Positions 37,122 through 46,426 of a DNA stretch of 61,301 nt are shown here, piece after piece. The notes beneath the pieces are model-generated. The model was not told the origin of the DNA. It searched no databases and was given only the letters and a program-made list of their open reading frames with translations. A program made the position numbers and the translations under genes. The stretch comes from Rhizobiales bacterium CCH3-A5 (lineage in GTDB: Bacteria > Pseudomonadota > Alphaproteobacteria > Rhizobiales > Beijerinckiaceae): positions 1 through 61,301 of the forward strand of contig LSIB01000084.1 of the NCBI GenBank assembly GCA_001556025.1, read 5' to 3'. Position 1 is the stretch's first letter; each line of letters starts with the position of its first letter.

Positions 37122-37907
37122 ATGTCCACGCTTCGCGTCTTTTCGCCCCGCCCCCTCGTCATCGCCGCGTTGCACCTGCCCGATTTCGGCAAGCTTAGAG
37201 ACAAGGGCATGGCCTTCCTCGAGGATTACGTCGCGGCCAATGCCCGGGTCTTTGCCGAGGCCGGCGTGCCTTACGTCAAGCTGCAGGACCAGACCCGCGA
37301 GGCCGGGCCGATGGCCCCGCTCTCGCTGGCGATGACGGCGGCGCTGGGGCGGTTCCTGCGCCGCGAGGTTCCGGAGATCGGGCTCGGCATCATCGTCGAG
37401 GCGCATGACCCGGTCGCCTCGCTTTCGGTCGCGCATGCGGCGGGCGCGGATTTCGTGCGGCTGAAAGTCTTCGTCGGAGCGGCGATGACGGCGCAGGGAC
37501 CGCGCACCGGCATGGGCGCGCAGGCCATGGCCTTCCGCAGCGCGCTTGGGCGCGACGACATCGCCATCCTCGCCGACGTGCATGACCGCACGGCGGTGCC
37601 GATGTCCTCGGAGACGCCGGAATTCGCCGCCGAATGGGCGCAGAAGACCGGGGCCGACGGTTTGATCCTGACCGGGGCCGACTGGGCCGATTCACTCGCG
37701 CGCATCGACCGCGCCCGCAAAAGCGGCATCAAGCGGCCGATCCTGCTCGGCGGCAGCGTGACAGCGGGCAATGTCGGCGAGGCCTTGCGGGCCGCGGACG
37801 GCGTCATCGTCTCGACCGCGCTGATGCGCAAGGACGCTCGCAACGGCGACGTGCTGCGCTGGGACGCCGATCTCTGCAGCCGCTTCATGGACGCCGCGCG
37901 CGGCTGA
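37122..37907 (+). CDS. BtpA/SgcQ family protein
   Basis: A 261-residue TIM-barrel protein of the BtpA/SgcQ family (VIAALHLPDFGK, GVPYVKLQDQTREAG, AAGADFVRLKVFVGAAM, ILADVHDRTA, GADGLILTGADW, LLGGSVTAGNVGEAL). BtpA was linked to photosystem I biogenesis in cyanobacteria, but in proteobacteria the family sits in sugar operons and its reaction is not established. Start ATG at 37122, 28 bp after the kinase stop. Likely the third enzyme of the same pathway, perhaps an aldolase or epimerase. Confidence 0.82.
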   Translation: MSTLRVFSPRPLVIAALHLPDFGKLRDKGMAFLEDYVAANARVFAEAGVPYVKLQDQTREAGPMAPLSLAMTAALGRFLRREVPEIGLGIIVEAHDPVASLSVAHAAGADFVRLKVFVGAAMTAQGPRTGMGAQAMAFRSALGRDDIAILADVHDRTAVPMSSETPEFAAEWAQKTGADGLILTGADWADSLARIDRARKSGIKRPILLGGSVTAGNVGEALRAADGVIVSTALMRKDARNGDVLRWDADLCSRFMDAARG

Positions 37908-37988
37908 AGCCGAGCAGGTTTCGCCCGAACGGCAAGTCCAGCGCGGTGGTCCATGCGTATTGCAGCAACGCGTATCGGACGAGAGCGG

Positions 37989-38933
37989 ATGACCAGACGG
38001 ATCGCCATCATCGGAGCGGGCATGGCCGGCCTCGCCGCCGCGCGTCGCTTCAGGGAGGTAGGGCACGCCGTCACCCTGTTCGACAAGAGCCGGGGGCTTG
38101 GCGGCCGCATGGCGACGCGCAGGGTCGGCTCGCTCCAGTTCGACCATGGCGCGCAGTATTTCACCGCCAGAAGCGAGCTCTTCCGCGCATTGGTGTGTGG
38201 CTGGCTCGCCGACGGCCAGGTCGGCGAGTGGGACAACGGCTCCTATGTCGGCACGCCCGGCATGAGCGCACCGGCGCGCGCCATGGCAGCGGGCTGCACC
38301 ATCGTTGCCGGAAGCCAGGTGACGGCGCTCCAGCGGAGCGAGGCAGGCTGGAGCGTTCACGACGCCGACGGCCCGGTCGCGACGCCGGGGAACGGCTCCT
38401 ACGACGCCGCCATCCTCGCCGTGCCCGCCCCGCAGGCGATCCCGCTCGCGGCGTCGGCCGGCATAGCTTGGAGCCCGATGCAGCAGGCGTCCTACGCGCC
38501 GTGCTGGGCCCTGATGCTGGCGTTCGACGCGAGCCTGGACCTGCCCTCCGACCGGATGCGGCCCGAGCACGCCGCGATCGGCTGGATCGCGCGCGATTCG
38601 AGCAAGGCCGGCCGCAGCCGCGAGACCGAGACTGTGGTCGTCCATGCCACCCCGGACTGGTCGCGCGCCAATCTGGAGGACAGCCCGGCCGAGATCGCGC
38701 CGCGCCTGCTCGCGGCCTTTCGCGATCTGAGTGGCATCACGGCGCAGCCGGGCTTCATCGCCGCGCATCGCTGGCGCTATGCGCTGGTCGAGCAGACCGC
38801 CGGGCAGCCTTTCCTTTGGGATGGGACCATCGCTCTCGGGGCCTGCGGCGACTGGTGCCTCGGCCCCCGGGTCGAAGCCGCCTTCGAGAGCGGCGATGCG
38901 CTGGCGCAAACGATGCTGGCGACGCCGGCCTAA
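37989..38933 (+). CDS. FAD-dependent NAD(P)-binding oxidoreductase, renalase-like
   Basis: A 314-residue flavoprotein with the N-terminal FAD motif IIGAGMAGLAAARRF, the second strand motif FDKSRGLGGRMATRR, QFDHGAQYFTAR and the C-terminal FAD region ALGACGDWCLGPRVEAAFESG. This is the renalase-like or amine oxidase-like group of short proteins, probably oxidising a nicotinamide form or an amine. ATG at 37989 is used since the FAD motif follows at once. It converges with aroB, overlapping by 4 bp. Confidence 0.85.
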   Translation: MTRRIAIIGAGMAGLAAARRFREVGHAVTLFDKSRGLGGRMATRRVGSLQFDHGAQYFTARSELFRALVCGWLADGQVGEWDNGSYVGTPGMSAPARAMAAGCTIVAGSQVTALQRSEAGWSVHDADGPVATPGNGSYDAAILAVPAPQAIPLAASAGIAWSPMQQASYAPCWALMLAFDASLDLPSDRMRPEHAAIGWIARDSSKAGRSRETETVVVHATPDWSRANLEDSPAEIAPRLLAAFRDLSGITAQPGFIAAHRWRYALVEQTAGQPFLWDGTIALGACGDWCLGPRVEAAFESGDALAQTMLATPA

Positions 38934-40072
38934 CCGGCGGAAAGTTCCTCAGCCACAAACGCCCTGACCTCATCGGCCGCGACGCCCGGCGCAATAAAAC
39001 TGCGGCCGATGCCGCGCGCCAGGATGAAGGTCAGCACGCCGCGCTTCACCTTCTTGTCCTGCGCCATGGCGGCGACGATCTCGTCGGCGCTGCCGGCTCC
39101 GCCCGGCACCTGCTGCAGCGTGCTCGGCAGGCCGACGGCGTCGAGATGGCGCGCCACCCGAACCGCATCCTGCCCCGGACACAAGCCCAGACGCTGCGAG
39201 AAGCGGAAAGCGAGCGCCAGCCCGATCGCCACCGCCTCGCCATGGACGAGCCTCGCCGAATCATAGGCCGTCAGCCGCTCGAGCGCGTGCGCAAAGGTGT
39301 GGCCGAGATTGAGCAAAGCGCGGTCGCCCTCCTCGCGCTCGTCGCGGGCGACGATCGCCGCCTTCGCCTGGCAGGCGACGGCGACGGCATGGTCGCGCTC
39401 CGGCCCGCCGGCGATGATGCGGCTCCAGTTGGCTTCGCACCAGTCGAAGAAGCCGGGATCGTCGATCAGGCCGTACTTCACCACCTCGGCATAGCCCGCC
39501 CTGAACTCGCGTTCGCTCAGCGTGTCGAGCAGCGCCGTATCAGCGATCACCAGCGCCGGCTGGTGGAACGCGCCGATCAGGTTCTTGCCATGGCTGGAAT
39601 TGATGCCGGTCTTGCCGCCGACGGATGAATCGACCTGCGCCAGCAGGCTCGTCGGGATCTGCACGAAGCGAACGCCGCGCCGCAGGATTGCCGCCGCGAA
39701 CCCCGTGAGGTCGCCGACGACGCCGCCGCCCAACGCCACGACGATGTCGTTGCGCTCGATCTTCGCCGCCAGCAATTCGTCGCAGAGCGCGGCCAACCGA
39801 GCATAGGATTTCGAGGCCTCGCCGGGCGGTATCGTGAGCCGCGTCGATGCGATGCCTGCCTGATGCAGGCTCGCCTCAAGCGCCGGCGCGTGCAGGCCTG
39901 CGACCGTCTCGTCGGTGACGAGCGCGACCTTCGCGCCCGGCGCGAGATCGCCGATCAGGCCCGCCGCCTCGCAGAGCAGATGCCGGCCGATATGGATGTC
40001 GTAGGCGCGGCCCTCCAGCGCGACGGAAACGCCGATCCGCGCGCCGGGTTTTTCGTCGTTGGGAATGGTCAT
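38930..40072 (-). CDS. aroB: 3-dehydroquinate synthase
   Basis: A 380-residue enzyme that turns DAHP into 3-dehydroquinate, the second step of the shikimate pathway, using NAD+ and a divalent metal. Landmarks are the NAD motif VVALGGGVVGDLTGFAAAI, PTSLLAQVDSSVGGKTGIN, the metal-binding region RLVHGEAVAIGLA and NLGHTFAHALE. Four bases overlap with aroK upstream (ATGA), the usual alphaproteobacterial order aroK-aroB. Confidence 0.97.
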   Translation of the reverse strand: MTIPNDEKPGARIGVSVALEGRAYDIHIGRHLLCEAAGLIGDLAPGAKVALVTDETVAGLHAPALEASLHQAGIASTRLTIPPGEASKSYARLAALCDELLAAKIERNDIVVALGGGVVGDLTGFAAAILRRGVRFVQIPTSLLAQVDSSVGGKTGINSSHGKNLIGAFHQPALVIADTALLDTLSEREFRAGYAEVVKYGLIDDPGFFDWCEANWSRIIAGGPERDHAVAVACQAKAAIVARDEREEGDRALLNLGHTFAHALERLTAYDSARLVHGEAVAIGLALAFRFSQRLGLCPGQDAVRVARHLDAVGLPSTLQQVPGGAGSADEIVAAMAQDKKVKRGVLTFILARGIGRSFIAPGVAADEVRAFVAEELSAG

Positions 40073-40671
40073 GAGGCTTCAGCGTGGCTGGCGAGGCTCC
40101 GCAGCAGCCCGTCGAGCGCGACGACGGCGTCCTCGACGACGATGTCATGAGGCGCATCGCGAGAGATCAGCGTCAGGTCGGCCAGCGCATAGACCGGCTC
40201 GCGCTCGGCCAGCATGCGCCGCATCGTGGCGTCGGGATCGGCCGTCTGCAGCAGAGGTCGGTTGGCGCGCTTGCGCACGCGCCGCATCAGCACGTCCGGA
40301 TCAGCCTTGAGCCAGATCGAGACGCCGAGCCGGGCGATCTTCTCGCGCGTCTCCGAGTTCATGAACGCGCCGCCCCCGGTCGCCAGCACCAAAGGCGCGC
40401 GCGTCGTCAGGATGCGGCTGATGACGCGACGCTCGCCATCACGGAACTCGCTTTCGCCGCGCTGCGCGAAGATTTCGGGGATCGTCATGCCGGCCGCGGT
40501 CTCGATTTCGACATCAGCATCGACGAAGGGCAGGCCGAGCTTCGCGCCGAGCCTGCGGCCGACCGAGCTCTTGCCCGAGCCCATCATGCCGACAAGCACG
40601 ATCGCGCGCGAACCCAGCGCATGGCGCAGGGCGTCACGGTCGATGGTCTCTGCGGTCCCCACGATGGTCAC
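40069..40671 (-). CDS. aroK: shikimate kinase
   Basis: A 200-residue P-loop kinase that phosphorylates shikimate at the 3-OH. Visible landmarks are the Walker A GMMGSGKSSVGRRLG (residues 28-42), the substrate motif FVDADVEIE and LATGGGAFMN. Encoded upstream of and overlapping aroB by four bases, so the two steps are co-translated. The N-terminus is about 20 residues longer than the E. coli enzyme, as is normal in Hyphomicrobiales. Confidence 0.96.
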   Translation of the reverse strand: MTIVGTAETIDRDALRHALGSRAIVLVGMMGSGKSSVGRRLGAKLGLPFVDADVEIETAAGMTIPEIFAQRGESEFRDGERRVISRILTTRAPLVLATGGGAFMNSETREKIARLGVSIWLKADPDVLMRRVRKRANRPLLQTADPDATMRRMLAEREPVYALADLTLISRDAPHDIVVEDAVVALDGLLRSLASHAEAS

Positions 40672-40862
40672 TTTGGCGTTATCCTCGAAGGCCGCTTTAG
40701 CATGACGGAACGCGCGGCGTCATGCCCCTCCCCCGCGCCCTCGTCCGGGTGCGATTGCAGGCTGGCGTGGCCCGGCTGCCCTTGCGTCCGCAAGGTCCGA
40801 TCGGGAATAACCGGTAGGTTCCGGTGCGAATCGGGATGTGACATCCGCAAAGGTCGCCGCGC

Positions 40863-41009
40863 GTGCCGACGCTGTTCAGATTCGCCGCCTTCCTCGCCAT
40901 ATTGGGCGGGCTCGTCTTCGGCGGCATGGTCGCGCTCGTCACCTTCGTGACGCCGGAGCCGCGCGAGATCACCGAAACGGTGCCGCCGGCAAAACTCCAG
41001 CCGAAATGA
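40863..41009 (+). CDS. small conserved membrane protein coupled to xerD
   Basis: A 48-residue protein (GTG start) with one membrane helix (about residues 4-30: FRFAAFLAILGG, MVALVTFVTPEPREI) and a short soluble tail. Small proteins with the pattern F...LGGLVFGGMxALVTFVxPxPRE are found between aroK and xerD in many Hyphomicrobiales. It starts divergently from aroK and its stop overlaps the xerD start (ATGA), so it is translated with xerD. Function unknown. Confidence 0.8.
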   Translation: MPTLFRFAAFLAILGGLVFGGMVALVTFVTPEPREITETVPPAKLQPK

Positions 41010-41950
41010 GCCGGCTGTCCAAAGTCTCGCTATCGACCGGGCGGCTGAAGGCGTTTCTCGACATGCTGGCGGCCGAGCGCGGCGCGGCGCGCAACACGCT
41101 CGACGCCTATGAGCGAGACATCTCGGACTACATCGTCTTTCTCGGCTCCCGCACCGTGGCGGAGGCGACCTCCGACGACATTCGCGGCTGGCTCGCTGAT
41201 ATCGCCGCGCGCGGCCTGAAGGCCTCCTCCGCAGCGCGCAGGCTCTCGGCCGTGCGGCAGTTCCACCGCTTCCTCTACACCGAAGGGCTGTCGCAGACCG
41301 ACCCAGCGGCAGCCCTGCAGGGTCCGCGTCAGGGCCGGCCGCTGCCCAAGGTCGTCTCTGTCGCGGCCGTGGACCGACTGCTGGAGACCGCGCGCCTCGC
41401 CTGCGAGGTCGAGGGGCTGACGCCGGCCGGGCGCCTGCGGACCCTGCGAATGGCCTGCCTGATCGAGATGCTCTACGCCACCGGCCTGCGCGTCTCGGAA
41501 CTGATCGCCCTGCCCCGCTCGGCCGCGACCACGCGCGAGCGTTTCCTTATCGTGCGCGGCAAGGGCGACAAGGACCGGCTGGTGCCGCTGAACGAGCCGG
41601 CGCGGGCCGCGGCGAGAGCCTGGCTCGACGCGCTGATGGCGGCGGGGCAGGCGGAAGGGCGCTGGCTCTTCCCCTCCGACGCGGAAAGCGGCCATCTGAC
41701 GCGACAGGCCTTCGCCCGCGACCTGAAGGCCCTCGCCGGCGCGGCCGGGTTGCCCGCCGCCGCGATGAGCCCCCATGTCCTTCGCCATGCCTTCGCCAGC
41801 CATCTTCTGCAGAACGGCGCAGATCTGCGCGTCGTGCAGGAGCTGCTCGGCCATGCCGACATCGCCACGACCCAGATCTACACCCACGTCCTCGACGAGC
41901 GCCTGAAAAGCATGGTCCGCGACCTCCATCCGCTCGCCGACGAAGGGTGA
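41006..41950 (+). CDS. xerD: site-specific tyrosine recombinase XerD
   Basis: A 314-residue tyrosine recombinase that, with XerC, resolves chromosome dimers at dif. N-terminal SAM-like core-binding domain (FLDMLAAERGAARNTLDAYE), catalytic Arg in YATGLRVSELIAL, Lys in VRGKGDKDRLVPL, HVLRHAFASHLL (His-x-x-Arg), LLGHADIATTQIYTH with the second His and the tyrosine. ATG at 41006 is coupled to the small membrane gene. Core gene, not a mobile integrase, judging by its location beside aroK. Confidence 0.95.
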   Translation: MSRLSKVSLSTGRLKAFLDMLAAERGAARNTLDAYERDISDYIVFLGSRTVAEATSDDIRGWLADIAARGLKASSAARRLSAVRQFHRFLYTEGLSQTDPAAALQGPRQGRPLPKVVSVAAVDRLLETARLACEVEGLTPAGRLRTLRMACLIEMLYATGLRVSELIALPRSAATTRERFLIVRGKGDKDRLVPLNEPARAAARAWLDALMAAGQAEGRWLFPSDAESGHLTRQAFARDLKALAGAAGLPAAAMSPHVLRHAFASHLLQNGADLRVVQELLGHADIATTQIYTHVLDERLKSMVRDLHPLADEG

Positions 41951-42018
41951 ACCCGCCCACACTGGACGCGGCTACCTGCAGCAGCGCACACTCTGCGCGT
42001 GCAACCGAGCCAGAGCCC

Positions 42019-43083
42019 ATGTCCGAACCCGTCGCAAAAACCAGTTCCGGCCGCTTCTTCGAGGATTTCCGCCTCGGCGAGACCATCGTCCATGCGACGC
42101 CGCGCACGATCCGGGCCGGCGACGCCTCGCTCTACAGCGCGGTCTACGGGCCGCGCTTCGCGGTGCAGTCCTCGGACGCCTTCGCCAAGGCGATCGGCTA
42201 TCCGGAAGCGCCGATCGACGATCTCCTGGTCTTCCACATCGTCTTCGGCAAGACGGTGCCCGACATCTCGCTGAACGCCGTCGCCAATCTGGGTTACGCC
42301 GATGGCCGCTTCCTCAGGCCTGTCTATGCCGGAGACACGCTCTCGACCACCTCGGAGGTGATCGGGCTGAAGCAGACCTCGGCCGGGGACGCCGGCATCG
42401 TCTATGTCCGTTCGATCGGCCGTAACCAGAACGCCGAGATCGTGCTGAGCTATGCGCGCTGGGTGCTGGTGCGCAAGCGTCGGCCCGGCACGCCCGCCCA
42501 TGCCGAGCAGGTGCCGGAACTGGCCAAGGCGGTGCTGCCCGAGGAACTCGGCGAGGGCTGCCCGCCTTTGGCGACGGCTTTCTACGACGATGCGCTGGCC
42601 GGCTCGCCCTTTCGCTGGGGCGATTATGCCGTGGGGGAGAAGATCGACCACGTCGACGGCGTCACTGTCGAGGAGGCCGAGCACCAGATCGCGACGCGGC
42701 TCTACCAGAACACCGCAAAAGTGCATTTCGACGCCTATTCGGCGCGTGAGACGCGTTTCGGCAAGCGCCTGATCTATGGCGGGCACGTCATCAGCCTGGC
42801 GCGCGCGCTCTCCTTCAATGGCTTGGGCAACGCCTTCCACATCGCCGCGATCAATGGAGGCCGGCATGTCGCGCCGCTTTTTGCCGGCGACACCGTCTTC
42901 GCCTGGAGCGAGGTGCTGGAATCGGCCGAACTGCCCGGCCGCAGCGATGTCGGCGCGCTGCGCCTGCGCCTCGTCGCGACCAAGAACCGCCCTTGCGGCG
43001 AATTCCCGTTCCAGCACGACGGCAACCATTACGACGACGGCGTGATCCTCGATTTCGACTATTGGGCGCTGCTGCCGCGGTGA
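42019..43083 (+). CDS. mesaconyl-CoA hydratase (MaoC-like double hotdog)
   Basis: A 354-residue protein with two MaoC-type hotdog domains. It begins GRFFEDFRLGETIVHATPRTI and contains VFGKTVPDISLNAVANLGYA and GRFLRPVYAGDTLSTTSEVIG, then a second domain with DYAVGEKIDHVDGVTV and RHVAPLFAGDTVFAWSEVL. This matches mesaconyl-CoA hydratase of the ethylmalonyl-CoA pathway, which forms beta-methylmalyl-CoA during acetyl-CoA assimilation. The start ATG at 42019 is 68 bp after xerD. A few related MaoC enzymes act on other acyl-CoAs, so the exact substrate is less sure. Confidence 0.85.
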   Translation: MSEPVAKTSSGRFFEDFRLGETIVHATPRTIRAGDASLYSAVYGPRFAVQSSDAFAKAIGYPEAPIDDLLVFHIVFGKTVPDISLNAVANLGYADGRFLRPVYAGDTLSTTSEVIGLKQTSAGDAGIVYVRSIGRNQNAEIVLSYARWVLVRKRRPGTPAHAEQVPELAKAVLPEELGEGCPPLATAFYDDALAGSPFRWGDYAVGEKIDHVDGVTVEEAEHQIATRLYQNTAKVHFDAYSARETRFGKRLIYGGHVISLARALSFNGLGNAFHIAAINGGRHVAPLFAGDTVFAWSEVLESAELPGRSDVGALRLRLVATKNRPCGEFPFQHDGNHYDDGVILDFDYWALLPR

Positions 43084-43127
43084 GGCATCCTGCCAGAAGC
43101 CGGCGCGGTTGAGGCCAGGTTGCCGCC

Positions 43128-43751
43128 ATGCCCCTCCCCAACCGCGTCGCGCCTGACGGACGACTCTTCGCAGACCCGTCGCGCGGAACCCTGTTCGGCA
43201 ATCGCGGCGGGCGCTTTCATGATCCGGCGACGCGGGCGCTGCCGTTACGAACCTACGCCAGCCGGCAATGGATCTGCTGCGTGCTGGCCTTCAAGGGCCG
43301 GCGGCGGACGGTCTGGGGCCGCGGCTATACCGAACTCTTCTTCTGCGACGAGGTGACGGCGCTGGCGGCCGGGCACCGCCCTTGCGTCGAGTGCCGCCGG
43401 GCCGATGCGCATGCGTTTCGCGCCGCGATGATGCGGGGTCTCGGGCTCGCCGAGACGCCACTCTTTCCCGAGATCGACCGCCTGCTCGATGGGCAGCGGC
43501 GCGAGGGCCGGGCCAAACGCTTCCACATCCTGCCGGCCGAGAGCCTGCCGGACGGGGCGATGATCGCGCAGGACGACGGTTTCCTCGCGATCAAGGGCGA
43601 GGTTGCGCTCGTCTGGTCGCCATCCGGTTATAGGGCGAGACGGGACCGCCCCTCGGGTCTCGTGCTGGTCGCGACGCCCCCGGCGTCGCTGGCGGCGCTT
43701 GCGAATGGCTATCGACCGATCTGGCGCAGTTCGATCATGCCGCCGGCTTGA
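43128..43751 (+). CDS. conserved hypothetical protein with CxxC motif
   Basis: A 207-residue protein, rich in Arg and aromatic residues, with C86 and C89 in GHRPCVECRRADAHAF, which recalls the Cys/His surroundings of Ada-like and HNH-type zinc sites. No family recognised. No signal peptide or membrane segment. It stands after the mesaconyl-CoA hydratase gene with a 44-bp gap, and may be on its own promoter. Confidence 0.65.
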   Translation: MPLPNRVAPDGRLFADPSRGTLFGNRGGRFHDPATRALPLRTYASRQWICCVLAFKGRRRTVWGRGYTELFFCDEVTALAAGHRPCVECRRADAHAFRAAMMRGLGLAETPLFPEIDRLLDGQRREGRAKRFHILPAESLPDGAMIAQDDGFLAIKGEVALVWSPSGYRARRDRPSGLVLVATPPASLAALANGYRPIWRSSIMPPA

Positions 43752-43872
43752 GTTTCGCCCCTGTCTCTTGCGGTTGCCAAGAGCGCGGCGCATCGTGCCG
43801 CGGCGTCGGGTCAGGAGCATGCATGGCCATCGGCGTCGTCACGTCATCCAGACATTGAACCGGGGGAACACC

Positions 43873-44376
43873 ATGTTGCGGACCACTGTTGTCGCGCTCG
43901 CCATCGCGCTGGGCGCAAGCATGCCCATGTCCGGAGCCGCTCTGGCCGGGCCGCTCGCGATCACCAGCGCCGACCCGGTCGCGGTCGTGACGATCCCCGA
44001 CGCCTGGCCGAACTCCAAGGTCTCGCGCGGGATCGAGTTCAAGACGCCCGACGACGAGATCTATGTCTGGTTCGAATTGATCGCGCCGGGCGAGATGGAC
44101 GCCGTGCAGAAGGAGCACGACAGCTATTTCGAAAAGGAGGGCGTCAAGATCACCGGCGCTTCCGAAACGACGAAGCAGGAAGTCAACGGTCGGGCATGGT
44201 CCTTCACCGAACTCAAGGCCACCAGCAAGGACGGCCCCTCGATCATCCGCTATATCGCGATCAATCCCAATGTCGCGGGCAAGATCATCCTGATGACCTA
44301 TTGGGCCTCCGAGGACGGTCACAAAAAATACGACGCGGCGATGAAGAAAATTTTCGACAGCATCGCGTTCAAATAG
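43873..44376 (+). CDS. secreted hypothetical protein
   Basis: A 167-residue protein with a classical Sec signal peptide (residues 1-25, cleavage after ...GAALA) and a mature part of mixed beta structure (VVTIPDAWPNSKVSRGIEFKT, DDEIYVWFELIAP, AINPNVAGKIILMTYWAS), resembling small PsbP/DUF-type periplasmic domains. GGGGGAA upstream of the ATG is a strong ribosome binding site. No enzyme motif seen. Confidence 0.7.
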   Translation: MLRTTVVALAIALGASMPMSGAALAGPLAITSADPVAVVTIPDAWPNSKVSRGIEFKTPDDEIYVWFELIAPGEMDAVQKEHDSYFEKEGVKITGASETTKQEVNGRAWSFTELKATSKDGPSIIRYIAINPNVAGKIILMTYWASEDGHKKYDAAMKKIFDSIAFK

Positions 44377-44461
44377 GGGCATTTGCCCTGCGGCCCCCGG
44401 AACCTACGCCGTCGGCGCGGCGTTGCCCCCTCATTCACAATCAAACTTGGGGGTTGCTGCC

Positions 44462-44536
44462 ATGCGTTCGATTGCTCTCTGGCTGCTCGGTGTGCCGATT
44501 CCGGTGATCATCCTGCTCTGGTTCTTCATGCGCTGA
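44462..44536 (+). CDS. 24-residue membrane microprotein
   Basis: MRSIALWLLGVP followed by IPVIILLWFFMR: a single short hydrophobic helix. TTGGGGG lies about 8 nt upstream of the ATG and a strong terminator hairpin follows 20 nt after the stop, so the unit looks like a complete small gene. Similar tiny membrane proteins with the MLxxIAxWLLGVPxxVIILL pattern are widespread in Hyphomicrobiales. Function unknown. Confidence 0.55.
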   Translation: MRSIALWLLGVPIPVIILLWFFMR

Positions 44537-44555
44537 GCAGGTTTGCGGTCCAATG

Positions 44556-44590
44556 CGAACATGGCCGGGTCCGCGACCCGGCCATGTTCG
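44556..44590. terminator. strong hairpin terminator
   Basis: CGAACATGGCCGGGTC (44556-44571) pairs perfectly with GACCCGGCCATGTTCG (44575-44590) around a 3-nt CGC loop: a 16-bp stem. TTT follows directly. It separates the microprotein gene from the ABC exporter and could act in both directions. Confidence 0.8.
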
Positions 44591-44717
44591 TTTGGCGCTG
44601 TCGCGCTGCTGACACGGCTTGACCGTATCGCCAGCGACATCTCAGGCCCGCCGCGCATGGCGGCTGCCCGCCGGGTGACGGGTCGGCGTCATCGCAACCT
44701 TAGCCTGCCTCCCCTAT

Positions 44718-45653
44718 ATGCCGGCCATGTCCGCGATCATCTCCGTCTCCAATCTGTCCAAGACCTATGCGTCGGGCTTCCAGGCCCTGAAATCTGTCGA
44801 TCTCGAGATTCGGCGCGGCGAGATCTTTGCGCTGCTCGGGCCCAATGGCGCCGGCAAGACGACGCTGATCAGCATCATCTGCGGACTGGTCAATCCGAGT
44901 TCAGGGACCGTGCTGGCCGACGGCCACGACATTTCGCGGGACTACCGCGCGGCCCGCTCCGCGATCGGCCTCGTGCCGCAGGAGCTGACCACCGACGCGT
45001 TCGAGACCGTCTGGTCGACCGTCTCCTTCAGCCGGGGCCTGTTCGGCAGGGCGCGCAACCCGGCCCATATCGAGCAGGTGCTCAGGGACCTCTCGCTGTG
45101 GGACAAGCGCGACACGGAAATCCGCCGCCTCTCGGGCGGCATGAAGCGGCGTGTGCTGATCGCCAAGGCGCTGAGCCACGAGCCGCGCATCCTGTTCCTC
45201 GACGAGCCGACGGCCGGCGTCGATGTCGAACTGCGCCAGGACATGTGGAGAATGGTGCGCAAGCTGCGCGAGGACGGCGTCACCATCATCCTGACGACGC
45301 ATTACATCGAGGAGGCCGAGGAGATGGCCGATCGTGTTGGCGTGATCAGCAAGGGCGAGATCATCCTGGTCGAGGAGAAAAGCGAGCTGATGCGCAAACT
45401 CGGCCGCAAGCAGTTGACGCTCGCACTGCAGGAGCCACTGGCGGCTATCCCCGAAGCGCTTGCGGCCTTCGATCTCTCTATCGCGGCCAATGGCTCGGAG
45501 CTGGTCTACAGCTACGACACCAAAGCCGAGCGCACCGGCATCACCGCGCTGCTGCAGGGGCTGGCCGAAGCCGGCATCCGCTTCCGCGATCTCCAGACCA
45601 GCCAGAGCTCGCTGGAGGACATCTTCGTCAGCCTGGTGAGGAGCCGGTCGTGA
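44718..45653 (+). CDS. ABC-2 type exporter ATP-binding protein (YadG-like)
   Basis: A 311-residue ATPase with Walker [10 protein letters not shown], signature [14 protein letters not shown], Walker [13 protein letters not shown] and His switch [14 protein letters not shown], then a C-terminal extension of about 90 residues. It resembles YadG/CcmA-type ATPases of two-component ABC-2 exporters for lipids, polysaccharides or drugs. An alternative start is 44727. Its stop overlaps the permease start by four bases (GTGA). Confidence 0.93.
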   Translation: MPAMSAIISVSNLSKTYASGFQALKSVDLEIRRGEIFALLGPNGAGKTTLISIICGLVNPSSGTVLADGHDISRDYRAARSAIGLVPQELTTDAFETVWSTVSFSRGLFGRARNPAHIEQVLRDLSLWDKRDTEIRRLSGGMKRRVLIAKALSHEPRILFLDEPTAGVDVELRQDMWRMVRKLREDGVTIILTTHYIEEAEEMADRVGVISKGEIILVEEKSELMRKLGRKQLTLALQEPLAAIPEALAAFDLSIAANGSELVYSYDTKAERTGITALLQGLAEAGIRFRDLQTSQSSLEDIFVSLVRSRS

Positions 45654-46426
45654 GCGTTCCTTTCATCAACTGGCACGCCATCGTCGCGATCTACCGGTTC
45701 GAGATGGCGCGCACCTGGCGCACGCCGATGCAGAGCATCCTCTCGCCGGTGATCTCGACCTCGCTTTATTTCGTGGTGTTCGGCGCGGCGATCGGCTCGC
45801 GCATGCAGTCGATCGACGGCGTGCCCTATGGCGCCTTCATCGTGCCGGGTCTGATCATGCTCTCGCTTTTGACGCAGAGCATCGCCAACGCCTCATTCGC
45901 GATCTATTTCCCGAAATTCACCGGCACGATCTACGAGCTGCTCTCGGCCCCCGTCGCCTGGTGGGAGGCGGTGATCGCCTATGTCGGCGCGGCCGCGACG
46001 AAGTCGATCATTCTCGGCCTGATCATCCTGGCGACGGCGACGCTGTTCGTGCCGCTGCGGATCGAGCATCCGGTCTTCATGCTGCTGTTCCTGGTGCTGA
46101 CGGCGACGACCTTCAGCCTGTTCGGCTTCATCATCGGCATCTGGGCCGACGGCTTCGAGAAACTGCAGGTGGTGCCGCTGCTGATCGTGACGCCGCTCGC
46201 CTTCCTCGGCGGCTCGTTCTACTCGATCGAGATGCTGCCCTCCTTCTGGCGGGTGGTGACGCTGTTCAACCCGGTCGTCTACCTGATCAGCGGCTTCCGC
46301 TGGAGCTTTTACGGCGTGGCGGATGTCGGGGTCGGGGTCAGCCTCGCCATGACGCTGGTGTTCCTCGCGGCGTGCATCGGCGCGGTCGCCTGGATTTTCC
46401 GGACGGGGTATCGGTTGAAAAACTAG
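45650..46426 (+). CDS. ABC-2 type exporter permease (YadH-like)
   Basis: A 258-residue membrane protein with about six helices and the ABC-2 pattern ([71 protein letters not shown]). With the upstream ATPase it forms an exporter. GTG start at 45650 within the ATPase stop. The 3' end overlaps the convergent PhnD-like gene by 4 bp. Confidence 0.92.
   Translation: MSVPFINWHAIVAIYRFEMARTWRTPMQSILSPVISTSLYFVVFGAAIGSRMQSIDGVPYGAFIVPGLIMLSLLTQSIANASFAIYFPKFTGTIYELLSAPVAWWEAVIAYVGAAATKSIILGLIILATATLFVPLRIEHPVFMLLFLVLTATTFSLFGFIIGIWADGFEKLQVVPLLIVTPLAFLGGSFYSIEMLPSFWRVVTLFNPVVYLISGFRWSFYGVADVGVGVSLAMTLVFLAACIGAVAWIFRTGYRLKN

Noticed and set aside
40736..40862. Possible riboswitch between aroK and the small xerD-coupled gene
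   Set aside because: A few GGTTCCGGTGCG-like bases recall a cobalamin element, but no complete consensus box or stem arrangement is visible and the downstream genes do not fit.
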